Assembly: GCA_011037195.1 (NCBI GenBank)
Contig: JAAEAF010014825.1
Span: 1-64,000 of the forward strand
Reading direction: 5' to 3'
Origin: Triatoma infestans
Taxonomy: Eukaryota; Arthropoda; Insecta; Hemiptera; Reduviidae
DNA: 64,000 nt
Shown: one piece after another, positions 32,502-43,123 of the stretch
Numbering within the stretch: the first letter of the stretch is position 1
Layout of the letters: every line of letters starts with the position of its first letter
Notes under the pieces: generated by a model
Database searches by the model: none
What the model saw: the letters and a program-made list of their open reading frames with translations, nothing else
What the model was told of the DNA's origin: nothing
Position numbers and translations under genes: made by a program

Positions 32502-32725
32502 ATTATACAAAGTTTAGAGAAAATTATTGGAGCCATTTTCAAGCAGTGATAGGTTCCCGTTGATTAGTTTTGACTAAACGCGCGCACACACACAAACATA
32601 CAGACAGACCATTTTTCAAAAAAAAAAAAAAAAACTTTTTTCGTATTCTAGGGATCTCAGAACATGTATTTTCGGTGAAAACTCGATATTGAAAATTTGA
32701 CACGATTGCAAAATTTAGTAAAATC
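32502..32725 (-). repeat. Family A 5' module fragment, minus strand
   Basis: CACACACACAAACATACAG followed by a poly-A, then CGGTGAAAACTCGATATTG and GACACGATTGC, the reversed 5' module. Confidence 0.65.
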
Positions 32726-33749
32726 TACAATGAGTACTGACTGGGAACATATAAAGTTATATGGAGAATGATGCTCACAGTAAGGAGGAGAATCGAAAGA
32801 GGGAGGGGGGATTCAAATTTTTATCAAATTTTAATAAGAAAATAATAACAGTGCATGAGCCGACAGATATATGGAGTATATAATATGGTGGAAGATAAAC
32901 TAAATAAACTAAGACAGACAGTTAGTTATATGGAGACGGTGGGCTGTTGGCCTGATAGCAGAACGTCTTCCAGGGATGATATACGTGTCTCAGGTGAATG
33001 TAGTAGTACACCTGGTACATTGGCAACATTGTCGCCTCCCTCAGCCCAACGAGGGTGGCGCATACAGCGCATACCAGCCGCCAACTGACGCTTCACACTT
33101 CCTTCCTCCCCCGCTCTCTCTCTCTATATATCCAACAATAAGCATTTATTCAATTTTGTTAAAGAATATATTCTCCCCCTCCTGCAAGAAAGAGAAGGAG
33201 GAATAAAGTTCTTGCCAACAATATTCATCTTGTCATTTACTTGTCAAATCAGTCATCAGTATGAGTATTTATAATATATATTACATGTATACGTATTAGA
33301 TATTACTTGGTAATATATTAGATAGGATACATGGATTAAAACATGGGTTGTATCCAGCCATTAGCAGTGGTTACAGTATATCACATTTCCCTGCAATATA
33401 ATGGAGTTTTGGTTGTTCTTGCTGTGCTTTTGGAAGCCGGCTGTGAAATCTTGTTTATATAAAATAGGATCATCATCGTAAACAAGAAACATACAGTTCT
33501 GTAAACGCAATGGTACCTAACCGCAGATGGTCGTGACAAATTAGCAAGCAAATGTTCACTTTTGGAAATAGTTACACGATTGAAATCATGATTCAAACAT
33601 AAGACATTCTATTAGATTATCACAACAACTGTCAGAAATAGTGTAATCACAGCTGAAAATCGTATGGAATTGTGACCGGATTAAGTGTATTTGTGTAAAT
33701 GTGTTTATATAACTCATGTATGTATCTGGGCAAATCTGTTTTTTATAAA
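32726..33749. other. Stretch without a clear gene
   Basis: GC-richer stretch at 32930-33110 (CGTCTTCCAGGGATGATA, GCCTCCCTCAGCCCAACG). It has short open frames but no splice support and no known motif. 33110-33750 is AT-rich. Confidence 0.4.
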
Positions 33750-33840
33750 GACATGCTGATGATGGGCGAACGCCTGAACCCGGTCGATGACCACAAAATG
33801 AAACAGGCTATCACGGAAAATATCTCTGATTTTTTTTTTT
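33750..33840 (+). repeat. Ribozyme-like motif repeat, single + copy
   Basis: ACATG, CTGATGA, TGGGCGAACGCCT, GAAC, CCGGTC, GATGACCACAAAATG. It is the same unit as at 15308 and 61738, with GAAA mutated to GAAC. It ends in GGAAAATATCTCTGA followed by poly-T. Confidence 0.55.
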
Positions 33841-34247
33841 TATTTGGAGAGACTCAAAAGTCACATATTTCCACTAAAACCTCATTTTCAGAAATTTTAG
33901 ACAATTAGAACAGTTCCTATTACATTTGCAAAAGGAAATACAAATGAAGAATGAAGAATATTTTAGATGTTGCAAAACTTTTAATTACAGAACTTTGTAA
34001 AAAGAAAACAGCTTTTTATATAATGCAATTAAACATAAGGCTGAGCATTTTTTACTCTTTCTTACGCCTATGGGAGTAAGGAAGGGGGGGGTCATGTTCT
34101 GAGATCCATTGAATACCTTTAATTTGTTTTTTTTGTGTGTGAGCAAATGATAATCGGCTCCAACTTTCTTTATGATATTTTGTACACAAGTCCATATACA
34201 TAGGTTCGCTGCTAGAACTCCTCTATATCTTTTGAAGTAATATTTTT
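33841..34247. other. AT-rich stretch with worn family A pieces
   Basis: TTTTTACTCTTTCTTACGCC at about 34050 and GTGTGTGAGCAAATGA at 34135 recall family A. No gene. Confidence 0.4.
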
Positions 34248-35240
34248 TTACTTTCTCTTACTCCTAGTAAGAGGAAGTATTATAATCGTGTCAAATTTTA
34301 GATATCGAGTTTTCACCGGAAATATCCGTTTTCAGGTCCCCTGAGTCCAAAAAGTGGTTTTTAGTAAATGGTCTGTGTGTGTGTGTGTGTATGTGAACAG
34401 CATAGCTCCAAAAACGAAAAACCGTAGAAAGTTGAAACTTGATATTCCGTTTAGGTATCACCGTGGGAGATCTGACACTACGTTATCTGTCAAAATTCCT
34501 CCAACCGGAAGTACCACTTTACTAGTTGGATTTTTACTTTTTTGCGATTTTCTCAAAAATGGCTCCGACGATTTTCTTTAAACTTCAAACATCAACCACA
34601 CATACAAAGAGCTACAACTTTTATTCGAAACATTTCTCCGGAAAAATGCACTGAAGGGCACTTTTGGGGAGGGGAGGGGTTAGGTTTCCATTTAAAGTGC
34701 TATTTCAGTTTATTAGACAATTCTGTCATCTAAATAATGTTAATTAGAATTAAATATGTTGTTGAAATTCCGAGTTTGAAAAAAATCGGATAACCGGAAG
34801 TGCGTTTACTTTCCACTTTACTAAATGATTTATTCACTTTTCGCAATTTCTGAAAAATGGCCCCGACGATTTTTTTGAAACTTCGTATATAAACTAAACA
34901 TGCAAAGATCTACAACTTTTTTCTAAAACATTTCTCTAGGAAAATTCTTTTAAGGGCACTTTTAGGGGAGGGGTGGGGTTAGATTTTCATCAAAGTGCTA
35001 TCCTAGTTGATTATACAATTCTATCATCCAACCATAATTTGTTAGAAATAAATAGATGGCTGAAATTCCGAGTTTCAAGAAAATTAGTAAACCGGAAGCG
35101 CGCTTTTACTGAACAGTTTTTCATTTTTCGACGAATTTCATTAAATTTGGTACACAAACTATAAAATTTGTGATTTATAATTTTGAGGACTCGAGTAAGA
35201 GAAAGTTGTGTGAGTGTTTCACACCAGATTTTTTTTTTTT
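34248..35240 (+). repeat. Family A repeat, reference-quality full copy
   Basis: Layout: the 5' module (34248-34505) with hairpin CTTACTCCTAGTAAG, TCACCGGAAATATCCG and (GT)n at 34374-34391. Subrepeat 1 starts at CCGGAAGTACC (34505), subrepeat 2 at CCGGAAGTGCG (34794), and a partial third at CCGGAAGCGCG (35092). The 3' end has GAGTAAGAGAAAGTTGTG, the hairpin GTGTGAGTGTTTCACAC, CAGA and poly-T. The 5' ACTTTCTCTTACTCC and 3' GGAGTAAGAGAAAGT (consensus) form a 15-bp inverted repeat. No lasting open frame. Confidence 0.9.
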
Positions 35241-35450
35241 AATGATGAATTGAATACAATAACCAAGTACAGTACTATAGTTGATCATAAGGCATGGAAA
35301 AGTAATATTTATTTGAAAGCTGTTATGCTTTGGTCATTCGCCGCTCGCTAGAAGTGTCATTATTATTTACAGCTAAACAATCATTTAGCAAACCTTCTCC
35401 ATATCTCTGCATACTTCATGTAAATAGACATATTTATGAGAGTAGCGTCA
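35241..35450. other. Short unique stretch
   Basis: Nothing recognised. Confidence 0.35.
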
Positions 35451-35451
35451 T

Positions 35452-35690
35452 TTGTTTTAATGGATGAATGTGTTTATAAGGCTGAAGGTATTTATAAGGA
35501 TGAATGTATTTAAGAGGAAGAATATATTTATAAGGATGAATGTACTTACTAGGATAAATGTAATAACTATTACATAATCAGAATTAAAAAAAAAATAATG
35601 TATTTAAATGACTGTGCTAATGATGTAGCAAAAATAAAAGAGTAAAGTAGCGTTAAATTGAAATAAAAAAAGTTAAGATACTATCTATTA
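35452..35690. repeat. Minisatellite and unique segment, left copy of a local duplication
   Basis: About five units of an 18-20-bp repeat (GGATGAATGTATTTATAA-like) at 35455-35560 are followed by ATGACTGTGCTAATGATG and GTTAAGATACTATCTATTAC. It is nearly the same as 37955-38185. Confidence 0.8.
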
Positions 35691-36700
35691 CTTTCTTTTA
35701 CTCCTATTAAGAGGAAGTATTGTAATCGTGCCAAATTTTCAATATCAAGTTTTCACCGGAAATATCTGTTTTGAGGTCCCCTGAGGTCCAAAAAAAAGTG
35801 GTTTTTAGAAAATGGTCAGTGGTATGTGTATGTACGTGAACAGCACCACTCAAAAATGAAAAATCATAGAAAGTTCAAACTTGATATTCCGTTTAGGTAT
35901 CACCATGGGATCTGACGTAGGTTTCCTGTCAAAATTCCTCAACCCAAAGTACCACTTCATTGAATGTTTTTTTTTTTCACTTTCTTACAATTTTCTCAAA
36001 AATAGCTCCGACAATTTTCTTCAAACTTATTTTAACAACTACACATATTAAGACCTACAACTTTTACTTAAAACATTTCTCTGGAAAAATTCATTTAAGG
36101 GCACTTTTGGAGAAGGAGTGAGGTTAGGGTTTCCTCTAAAGTGCTAATTCAGTTTACTATACAATTCTTTCATCTAAATAATATTAATTAGAATTAAATA
36201 TGTAGTTGAAATTGCGAGTGTGAATAAAATCGGATGACCGATTTTACTGAAATGTATTTTTCAGTTTTCTGGAATTTTCTTGAAAACGGTTCCAAAGAAT
36301 TTTCTTTAAACTAGGACTGTTAATTTACACATTAAAGAGCTACAACTTTTATATAAAACATTTCTCCTGGTAATGTCATTTAAGGAGGGCTTTTGGCAGA
36401 GGAGTGGGGTTATGTTTTTCCCCAAAGTGCTATCATAGTTGATTATACAATTCTACCATACAAATAAAATTAATTAGAAATTAATAGGTGGCCAAAATTC
36501 CGAGTTTCAAAAAAAAGTTAATTAACCGGAAGTGTGCTTTTACCAAACAGTTTTTTCAGTTCGACGAATTTCAACGAACTCCGAAGAATTTCATTAAATG
36601 TGGTACACTAACTATATATCAATTACAATATATGTCAATTACAATTTTGAAAATTGGATTAAGAGAAAGTTGTGTTAACACCAGATTTTTTTTTTGTTAG
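35690..36700 (+). repeat. Family A repeat, full-length + copy
   Basis: The 5' module starts TACTTTCTTTTACTCC. GT expansion is reduced to GTATGTGTATGTACGTG. Subrepeats start near 35942, 36235 and 36526. The 3' hairpin is damaged (GTTGTGTTAACACCAGA), then poly-T. Confidence 0.8.
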
Positions 36701-37009
36701 TTTTTTTGATGAGAGTTCATTCGTTCCAATAATTGAGGATTCTATTATAAGGTAATGTGTCTAATTAATATAGTTCAAGTGCAAAGGATCACTGATGTTG
36801 TCCACCTTTCAAAATACAATAAATAAAAACATACTTAACAAAGCCCCATTCTTAGGCATACATTACGATGGCAGCCTATGTTTCGGAATATTATAGATTT
36901 TAAATTTTTTGTTAGGGCTTTCCTTATTTTAATGTTCTGCTCTATGATCATTTTTATTTTGTTACTCACACGGTCTGAACACTTTTTTTTTATTTTAAAT
37001 TTGTCTCAG
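36701..37009. other. Intron before candidate exon 8
   Basis: AT-rich. Ends in TTTTTATTTTAAATTTGTCTCAG, a good acceptor. Confidence 0.4.
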
Positions 37010-37042
37010 TTGCCACTTCCTGTTATAGTGGAACTGGTAATG
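37010..37042 (+). CDS. Candidate exon 8 (alternative tail)
   Basis: A 33-bp segment, phase 0 at both ends, LPLPVIVELVM. Acceptor TTTGTCTCAG and donor ATG|GTAAGT are both strong. It fits in phase between 23036-23092 and 45490-45546. Its small size makes chance possible, so it depends on transcript evidence. Confidence 0.45.
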
Positions 37043-37950
37043 GTAAGTTGAGGAAAATTATGTTGAAGATGATTGCTTTCTTCTCCCCGCTTTCGTTATC
37101 CGTCTTTATCAATGCTAGTGTTGAAAAACAATAATTCATCTTAATCAACTAGAGGTTTTGCACAAATTAACAAAAAAAATGTTCAAAATTAAGAACTTAT
37201 ATTGTAACTATGAATTTTTCCAGGGGTTCACGTGCGAACGTGCACCTATGGACCAGGATTGTTATACTAATTTTACTATTATGAAACCGAATTATTTAAA
37301 ATGTATTCAAATATATTTCCTTCAGTTAGGAGTTTTTTCTTGAAACAAAAATAATAATATTAATAAAAATCAATGAAATATATATATATATTTATATAAA
37401 TAATATCAAGAAAACAATATGGGAATATTAAACATAACAAGATAAAATATTGTTTATAATATTTACTCATAAATGGATGAAAAGAAACATTTGGTAGAAA
37501 TAATATGAGCAGTGATGGAACAAGGTAAATGGTAAACCTTTTACAGAATTTTTGGCAAAAGAACTTTCCAATATCTATGGCAGCAAAAAGGGAGGAGAAC
37601 TAAAGTGGGACTGCCTTTCCAATTATATACTGGATAATTGTTTGTTCTCTGTTTATTTCAAATAATATTTTGGAAAGTAGTTTTCTCTAGAGAATAAATT
37701 TCTCAGAAAGGGAACACAAAAAGGATTGTAAATCAAATCATTTAGACGAGTGAATTTCAATATACGTATAGTAATATAGCAATCAAATTGCAATAAGTTG
37801 CAATTAGAAACATTTCTGTAACAAATCATTTTTTATTACAAAAAATTTTATAACAATAAAGAACCCAAAGAACCTTTAAAAAGTCATAAACTAGCTTTCA
37901 AAAGTCTCTCTGCAAAGTCTGCAATTAATTTTCAACGACAATCAGCCTAC
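37043..37950. other. Intronic stretch
   Basis: TTTTTCCAGGGGTTCACGTGCG at 37218 looks like an acceptor plus exon (GFTCERAPMDQD), but no donor follows and the frame runs to TGA at 37341. Otherwise AT-rich, with a (TA)n at 37380-37397. Confidence 0.4.
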
Positions 37951-37954
37951 AAAT

Positions 37955-38185
37955 CTGAATGTATTTATAAGGATGAATGTATTTATAAGAATGAATGTGT
38001 TTATGAAGATGAATATATTTATAAGGATAAATGTACTTACTAGGATAAATGTAATAACTATTACATTATCAGAATTAAAAAAAAATATAATGTATTTAAA
38101 TGACTGTGCTAATGATTTAGCTAAAATAAAAGAGTAAAGTAGCGTTAAATTGAAAAAAATAAAAAGGTTAAGATACTATCTATTA
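37955..38185. repeat. Minisatellite and unique segment, right copy of a local duplication
   Basis: Mirrors 35452-35690 in the same orientation: GAATGTATTTATAAGGATG units, then ATGACTGTGCTAATGATT and AAGATACTATCTATTAC. The duplication continues into the adjoining family A 5' module. Confidence 0.8.
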
Positions 38186-38304
38186 CTTTCCTTTACACCT
38201 AGTGAGAAAAAGTATTGTAATCGTGTCAAATTTTCGATATCGAGTTTTCACCGGAAATATCCGTTTTAAGGTCCCCTGAATCCAAAAAAGTGGCTTTTAA
38301 AAAA

Positions 38305-38345
<41 letters not shown>

Positions 38346-38490
38346 CAGCACCACTCAAAAACGAAAAATCATAGAAAGTTCAAACTTGATATTCCGTCTA
38401 GGTATCACCATGGGTTCCGATGTAGGTCATCTGTCAAAATTCCTCAACCACTTTACCACTTTACTGAGTGTTTTTTTTTTTTCCAAATGG
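38186..38490 (+). repeat. Family A repeat, 5' module only
   Basis: Starts ATTACTTTCCTTTACACC, with (GT)n at 38309-38342 and CACCACTCAAAAACG, shared only with the 35690 copy. Breaks off in poly-T at about 38470. Confidence 0.8.
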
Positions 38491-38612
38491 TTTAAATCAT
38501 AACCAAAAAGCTTTTTAAGTATGAAGACTTAATTCAACAAACTCGTTCCAGCCGCTTTCACAAAAATTCATAATCCTACACGGTGAAATCGCACATCCAC
38601 TTAATCGCCTTT

Positions 38613-38939
38613 TATAATGGATGTGTTGTTAGGTGGAGAGTATATGTCTGGTTGATGAAATGAGATTGTCTTTATTAACACTGGTTAACTAAATATATTA
38701 ATTAAGAGACACAGACTGCTTGGACTTTACAATAGAGAAATGTTTAAGGTAGAGTGTTTAAGGTAAATGGGCAATGGGCACGTAGTGATTGGCTGTATTG
38801 AACTGTCTTGAACTATATTGAACTGTGTTCCCATGGACTGTCCATCGCTATATTTATACAGTTTCTCCCACTCCAATCCGAAAGTGTGCTTCTTCTCTTA
38901 CTGTCTTTGGTTGCTGATCTCTCTTTGGTTGCTGTTACA
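38613..38939 (+). mobile_element. Short LTR-like element
   Basis: 327 bp, TATAATGGATGTG...GCTGTTACA, with perfect 4-bp duplication CTTT (38609-38612 and 38940-38943). TATA-like TATATTTATACAG lies just before TTTCTCCCACTCCAATCC. Closest to the element at 50354. Confidence 0.8.
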
Positions 38940-38989
38940 CTTTCTTCATATTTGGAGTTTGATTTTTTTTACCTTCCTGATTTTTTTTT

Positions 38990-39200
38990 TGTAAGATATT
39001 TTATTTACACACACACACATACACAAACACGCACACACATAAAACACACAGATCATTTGCTAAAAACATACGTAGTATGAGTATTTTCCTTACACATTAG
39101 GCACCCAAATAGTATTTACCGTGAAAAAGCAGGTTGAAAAATTTGACAACATTGTATAAACACTTCCTCTTACAGAGTAAGAGAAAATAATAACCATTAA
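38990..39200 (-). repeat. Family A 5' module fragment, minus strand
   Basis: (CA)n at 39008-39042, GATCATTTGCTAAAAAC, then TTTACCGTGAAAAAGCAGG and CTCTTACAGAGTAAGAG. Confidence 0.65.
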
Positions 39201-39240
39201 AATGAATTTTTGATTTATTTATAGCTTAAAATTAATTTGA

Positions 39241-39475
39241 GGGAAGGGATTAGCTCAGTGACTAGCGCACTGGACTCCTACGCGGTGGTGCCGGGGTAGA
39301 GTCCCCAGCTTTGTTGCCTTTAGATTTTCTCGTTCTAGGAATCTCTACAACCGGACAGTGATGTCTGTAGCGAGAGAACACTGTCCAGAGGCCGGAAGTG
39401 CACTGAGAAGGCTCCGGGGGGGAGCCAGTGTCCACAGATGTTGGCGCGCCTTAAATTAAACAAAAAAAATTAATT
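39241..39475 (+). mobile_element. SINE family 1, most complete copy
   Basis: GGGATTAGCTCAGTGACTAG (A box), GGGGTAGAGTCCCC (B box region), GAGAACACTGTCCAGAGG, GCACTGAGAAGGCTCC and GATGTTGGCGCGCC, followed by an A-rich tail. Confidence 0.85.
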
Positions 39476-39499
39476 GGATTTTGTTAAAGAATATAGTTT

Positions 39500-40060
39500 T
39501 AATATCTTCATGGCCAGGGAGGGAGCGAATACTCCCTACTGTGGGCCACAACCTGCTCCTCTAGGGGTAGCCAAAAGTATGGCGAAGGCGTCTCTGACAG
39601 AATGGACTCGGAGGGAGCATAATCGTCACTGAAGGCTAAGTACTGGGGCGAAACACGGCAAAATGGTTATGCCAGAGTTGTGTAGAAGAAGGACCAGAGA
39701 CACCCTGGGACTAAGCAGGTATCAGATTTCTCTGGTAACGGGCCTGTTTACTGGGCATGGTAGGTTCAAAAAAACATCTGCACAAGGTGGGGTTGGTCGA
39801 TATAGAGTCCTTGTGCAGACTGTGTCAGGAGGAGGAGGAGACGGCCTCTCACCTGTTGTTTGATTGCGTTGCAATCGGCAGACTGAGGTACGAGATCTTC
39901 GGCACGTTGAGACCGGAGGAAATCGTGCTCCAGGAGGGACTGGTGGGGAAGGTTTTGGACCTCATGAAGAGGGGGGGGCTTCCGCTAGTAGGTTTGAGGG
40001 GCTGGCACAATAAGCCTCAATGGGAGGCTGCGGTGCCTGGGTTTTAGTCCCCCCCTGCAT
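39500..40060 (+). pseudogene. Non-LTR retrotransposon tail with zinc knuckle
   Basis: Plus strand. The frame from 39663 reads RYQISLVTGLFTGHGRFKK. It shifts by one near 39770 and continues HLHKVGLVDIESLCRLC with the C-X2-C-X8-H-X4-C knuckle (CRLC...H...C), ending VGKVLDLMKRGGLP and a stop at about 40047. RNase H is mostly lost. It differs from the 42.5-kb copy in sequence, so it is a separate subfamily. Confidence 0.75.
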
Positions 40061-40190
40061 AATTCTAATTCCAATATCTTGATAACTTCATTTCCAAATT
40101 ATTACTTTGAATAGTGGTTTCAAAATTTGATTTTCATTGTGTAAACTGCACTGACAAAATTGTGATTATTTATAAAATAAAATTGCTTTA
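40061..40190. other. Spacer
   Basis: AT-rich, nothing seen. Confidence 0.3.
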
Positions 40191-40192
40191 AT

Positions 40193-40269
40193 GCAAAACA
40201 CCAAGGGTTCTATACCATTACAGGTATAAATACCCTTGGTGTTTTGCAAGGGTATTTATACCTGTAATG
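40193..40269. repeat. Compound overlapping palindrome
   Basis: GCAAAACACCAAGGGT (40193-40208) is inverted at 40232-40247. A second 23-bp arm at 40216-40238 is inverted at 40247-40269. The middle arm is shared, so the sequence can fold in two exclusive ways. Confidence 0.85.
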
Positions 40270-40920
40270 ATTTAAGTGTGAAAATAAAGTATTTAAAAAA
40301 AAAAATTAGTTAATAAATCTTTGGCAGTTTGGTTAAGTTTTAATGTTTGTAAAATGATGAATCACCTATGAATGCTTTGGGGACTTCACATTTAGAGATA
40401 CTAATTCAAGTGACAAAGTTGTATATAAAGTTTCCACAATTAGTAAAGAATGTTCAAAAATAAGTTATAAAATTATAACTTAGTCAAGTCGGATGATATT
40501 AAGCATTTTATTTCAGTTTTAACTTTTGCAAAATTATATAAATCATTATTGTGCTGGATAAGAGAAAGTAAATTATGATATATTTTTTTTATATATATAT
40601 TCATATTTACTTGGTCCAAGGATGGACGTTCTTGTCTCGGTAGCAGAATGTAATCATTCAGGGAATTTCGGGGTAATGAGGAGATGAATAGATTGAACAA
40701 ATTAGGTCGCCAATTTAATGGTCTCGAACCTGCTGATGGCGTACATTTGGGGCACATGTCTGGCAAGATTCTAGGCATGGATAGCTTCACGGCGAAGGAT
40801 TCATCTCTATGGAGGAGCTTGATAGATTGTCGGAATGATGGGATCCAACCAGGACTATTCAGGGTTCATTAATACTCCTATAGTATCTATATCCGGAACC
40901 ACCTCAAATTCTTTTTCAGT
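40270..40920. other. Stretch with GC-richer segment, no gene called
   Basis: 40590-40880 is richer in G+C, with open frames on both strands (for example NRLNKLGRQFNGLEPADG on +). No splice sites, no recognised domain. Possibly a worn retroelement piece. Confidence 0.35.
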
Positions 40921-40924
40921 TATT

Positions 40925-40985
40925 TGTTAGCTACGTTTCGGCTGGTCCTCCTTTCTTGACCGAACCAGTGGCTTACTGCGCACAT
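40925..40985 (-). repeat. Degraded GCCGAAACGT motif
   Basis: On the minus strand: CAAGAAAGGAGGACCAGCC then GAAACGTAGC, like the CTGAAGARG...GCGAAACGTCGG units at 17.9-18.1 kb. Weak. Confidence 0.35.
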
Positions 40986-42500
40986 TGAAGATAAATTACT
41001 CCTTCGCATTAACTACTTCAATCTGGCATTATTGCAATAAAGATGCAACTTGAATTTTATTGGGTATATTATCCACCCATTATCCATCATACATAAGAAC
41101 ATACATCAGACCAATAAGAACTAATGTTATACATCCAAGTGCCAGAAATATTTTACCGGTACATGCAGACAGATATGTATGTTGTTAATGGATGATTCTT
41201 ACGGTGAATATTCTGAATAAAAAGAAACAAAATATTGTAAAATATTATACCACAACTTTCTGCGGAGAAAATCTACATTAAATTTACATTTAAACTTGAC
41301 TGGCCGACATTTCAAGTAATGGAAATAACACTGAGATTCCCCACCCCCACCCCTAAAATATCACGGCAAAATCTAGGTTTAATATCCAAAATAGAACCTT
41401 GGGCGTGATCCTCCATTTCTTACTTACGGTTCTACAACATTGTCGAAAGGAGATTTCTGCTTTTAATGTTTGTCTTAGCATGTTCCGACCAATTTATTTG
41501 CTTCTGAAGTGTTACAGCGGCAAACATAAATAGCCTATAATTTATTAAAGATGAATGATTTTTTACAAGTAGAAGCTGAATGATCTTGCTTTTCAAAATG
41601 ATTGTACAAACAATGAATGATTAAACGAAGGGAATTAATATTAACAAACCAGTACTCACTCAACAATGAAAATAAATAAGATTGCTTAATCTTAATCTCT
41701 GTGTTCTCCAAATGGCGCCTCAAGCCCTAAAATTGTGTAAGTATTTCATTATTAATCGAGCGTAAAGTATTTGTGGTTATTTTGTTTTATATTGCTATAA
41801 TGTTATAGGTTTATTTCCTTTTTCTGGTGTAAGAGGACGTTTAGAAAATTATCTCGTTCTTTGTGTATGTTGTATATATGTTTATGGCAGCTAAACTTTA
41901 TCCTCGCCTTAATTATTACAATTTATCTGCAACACTTAAAACAGTTTAAAAAAAAGTACTTATTAATACAAGTAAAATTTATTTAATTATTTATTATAAT
42001 AAAATTATTTATTATAAGAAGATTATTCATTAATAATTTCCTTAAAAAATAAAATTATAGAAGTAGGTTAAAGATTCAGAAAGTTAAAGATAAAAAAAGA
42101 CGTTTTAGTCGGTAGAAGGGCTACGTGGAATGAAGGCAGAATTGATTGATTGACTAAAAGATTAGAATGAGGAAGGGAGAGATTCATGGAATTCTTTATA
42201 ATTGGGAAAATATGATACCTAAGGTCAAGAGAATTTTTTAGGTCACTGCCTAATTTTTAGGTTGGATAAGATGGGGGCTTAGGTGGGCCCCCTCAACCAC
42301 CCAATACTTTAACCCTAGAAGTTATTAATTTTGAATATTGTCAATTTATTTAAATTTTGGATAATGTGAAAAATGTTTTGAAAATCTATATCGTAAGAAA
42401 AGAAACCTTGATATCTGCAAATATGGGAGTGACTATGCGTGTTGCGATTGTAGAATGTTTTACATGTAGAGAATTAATAGCAGAGGGTCTAGAATAATTC
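40986..42500. other. Intron or intergenic DNA, no gene seen
   Basis: AT-rich unique-looking DNA. A 62-codon minus frame at 41535-41723 lacks coding features. Confidence 0.4.
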
Positions 42501-42509
42501 CTTACAGTA

Positions 42510-43123
42510 TTCCAGATCTACCAAGATAGGCGCTACGATCCCACTTCTAGGGCCGGAACCTTTTTGTGGGGTTAGCGTCCAGTTTCTGTTGGAGGAACTT
42601 AGGAAGGAAGAGGAGACGAGGAGATCTCAACTCTGGTACTCCCTACCCGGTTTGCGGCAGGCCAAGATCTGCTTGGGAAATTATAACCAACGGAGATCGG
42701 AGGCCTGCATTGGATTGAGCAAGAACAAGCTCCGCGTTCTTACGGGTTTCCTCACGGGGCATTGCCGACTTAGAGGACACCTGGTGAAGCTGGGTTTGGA
42801 AAGTGATAGCTCATGCAGATTCTGTGGGGAGCTGGAGGAAACTCCATTACATCTCCTAACAGACTGCGAGGCTGCCACTCAGAGAAGGTTCAAGAACCTG
42901 GGTAGCTACCAGGTGGAGGAGGGGGATATACCCTCTCTAGAGCCTGTCAGGATACTGGGATTCCTTAGGGATCTCAGACTGATGGAGGTTTTGTAGAACG
43001 GATGTTCAGCTGGGACATCTGTTCGGGTGCTGTGGGCAAGCCTGCGGCACCCAGGGGGCATAGCACAATAGACCGGAAAAGGTCGCAGTGCATTGGCCCC
43101 CGCTTCAAAAAAAAAAAAAAAAT
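42510..43123 (+). pseudogene. Best-preserved RNase H-element tail with 3' UTR and poly-A
   Basis: An open frame at 42589-42996 (135 codons) reads YSLPGLRQAKICLGNYNQ, LRVLTGFLTGHCRLRGHLVK and the zinc knuckle CRFCGELEETPLHLLTDC (C-X2-C-X8-H-X4-C), ending RDLRLMEVL. Upstream, broken frames show GPEPFCG-like codons, the region after RNase H. The 3' UTR has GGTGCTGTGGGCAAGCC and GTGCATTGGCCCCCGCTTC, then 15 A. It is cut off before RNase H, so a 5'-truncated insertion. The same subfamily as 16900-17567. Confidence 0.85.

Noticed and set aside
35455..35560. CRISPR-like array
   Set aside because: The 18-20-bp units are contiguous and variable, without spacers. It is a minisatellite in a eukaryotic genome.
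37229..37343. Exon following TTTTTCCAG with frame GFTCERAPMDQD
   Set aside because: There is an acceptor but no donor, and the frame ends in AT-rich, intron-like sequence. Using it as a terminal exon would exclude the better candidate at 45490.
38290..38502. Frames starting VCVCVCVC in family A copies
   Set aside because: They are artefacts of (GT)n. Frames differ between copies and are broken by the same substitutions as non-coding parts.
40473..40872. Gene in the GC-richer patch on either strand
   Set aside because: Both strands have frames of 60-100 codons, but neither shows known motifs or splice signals.
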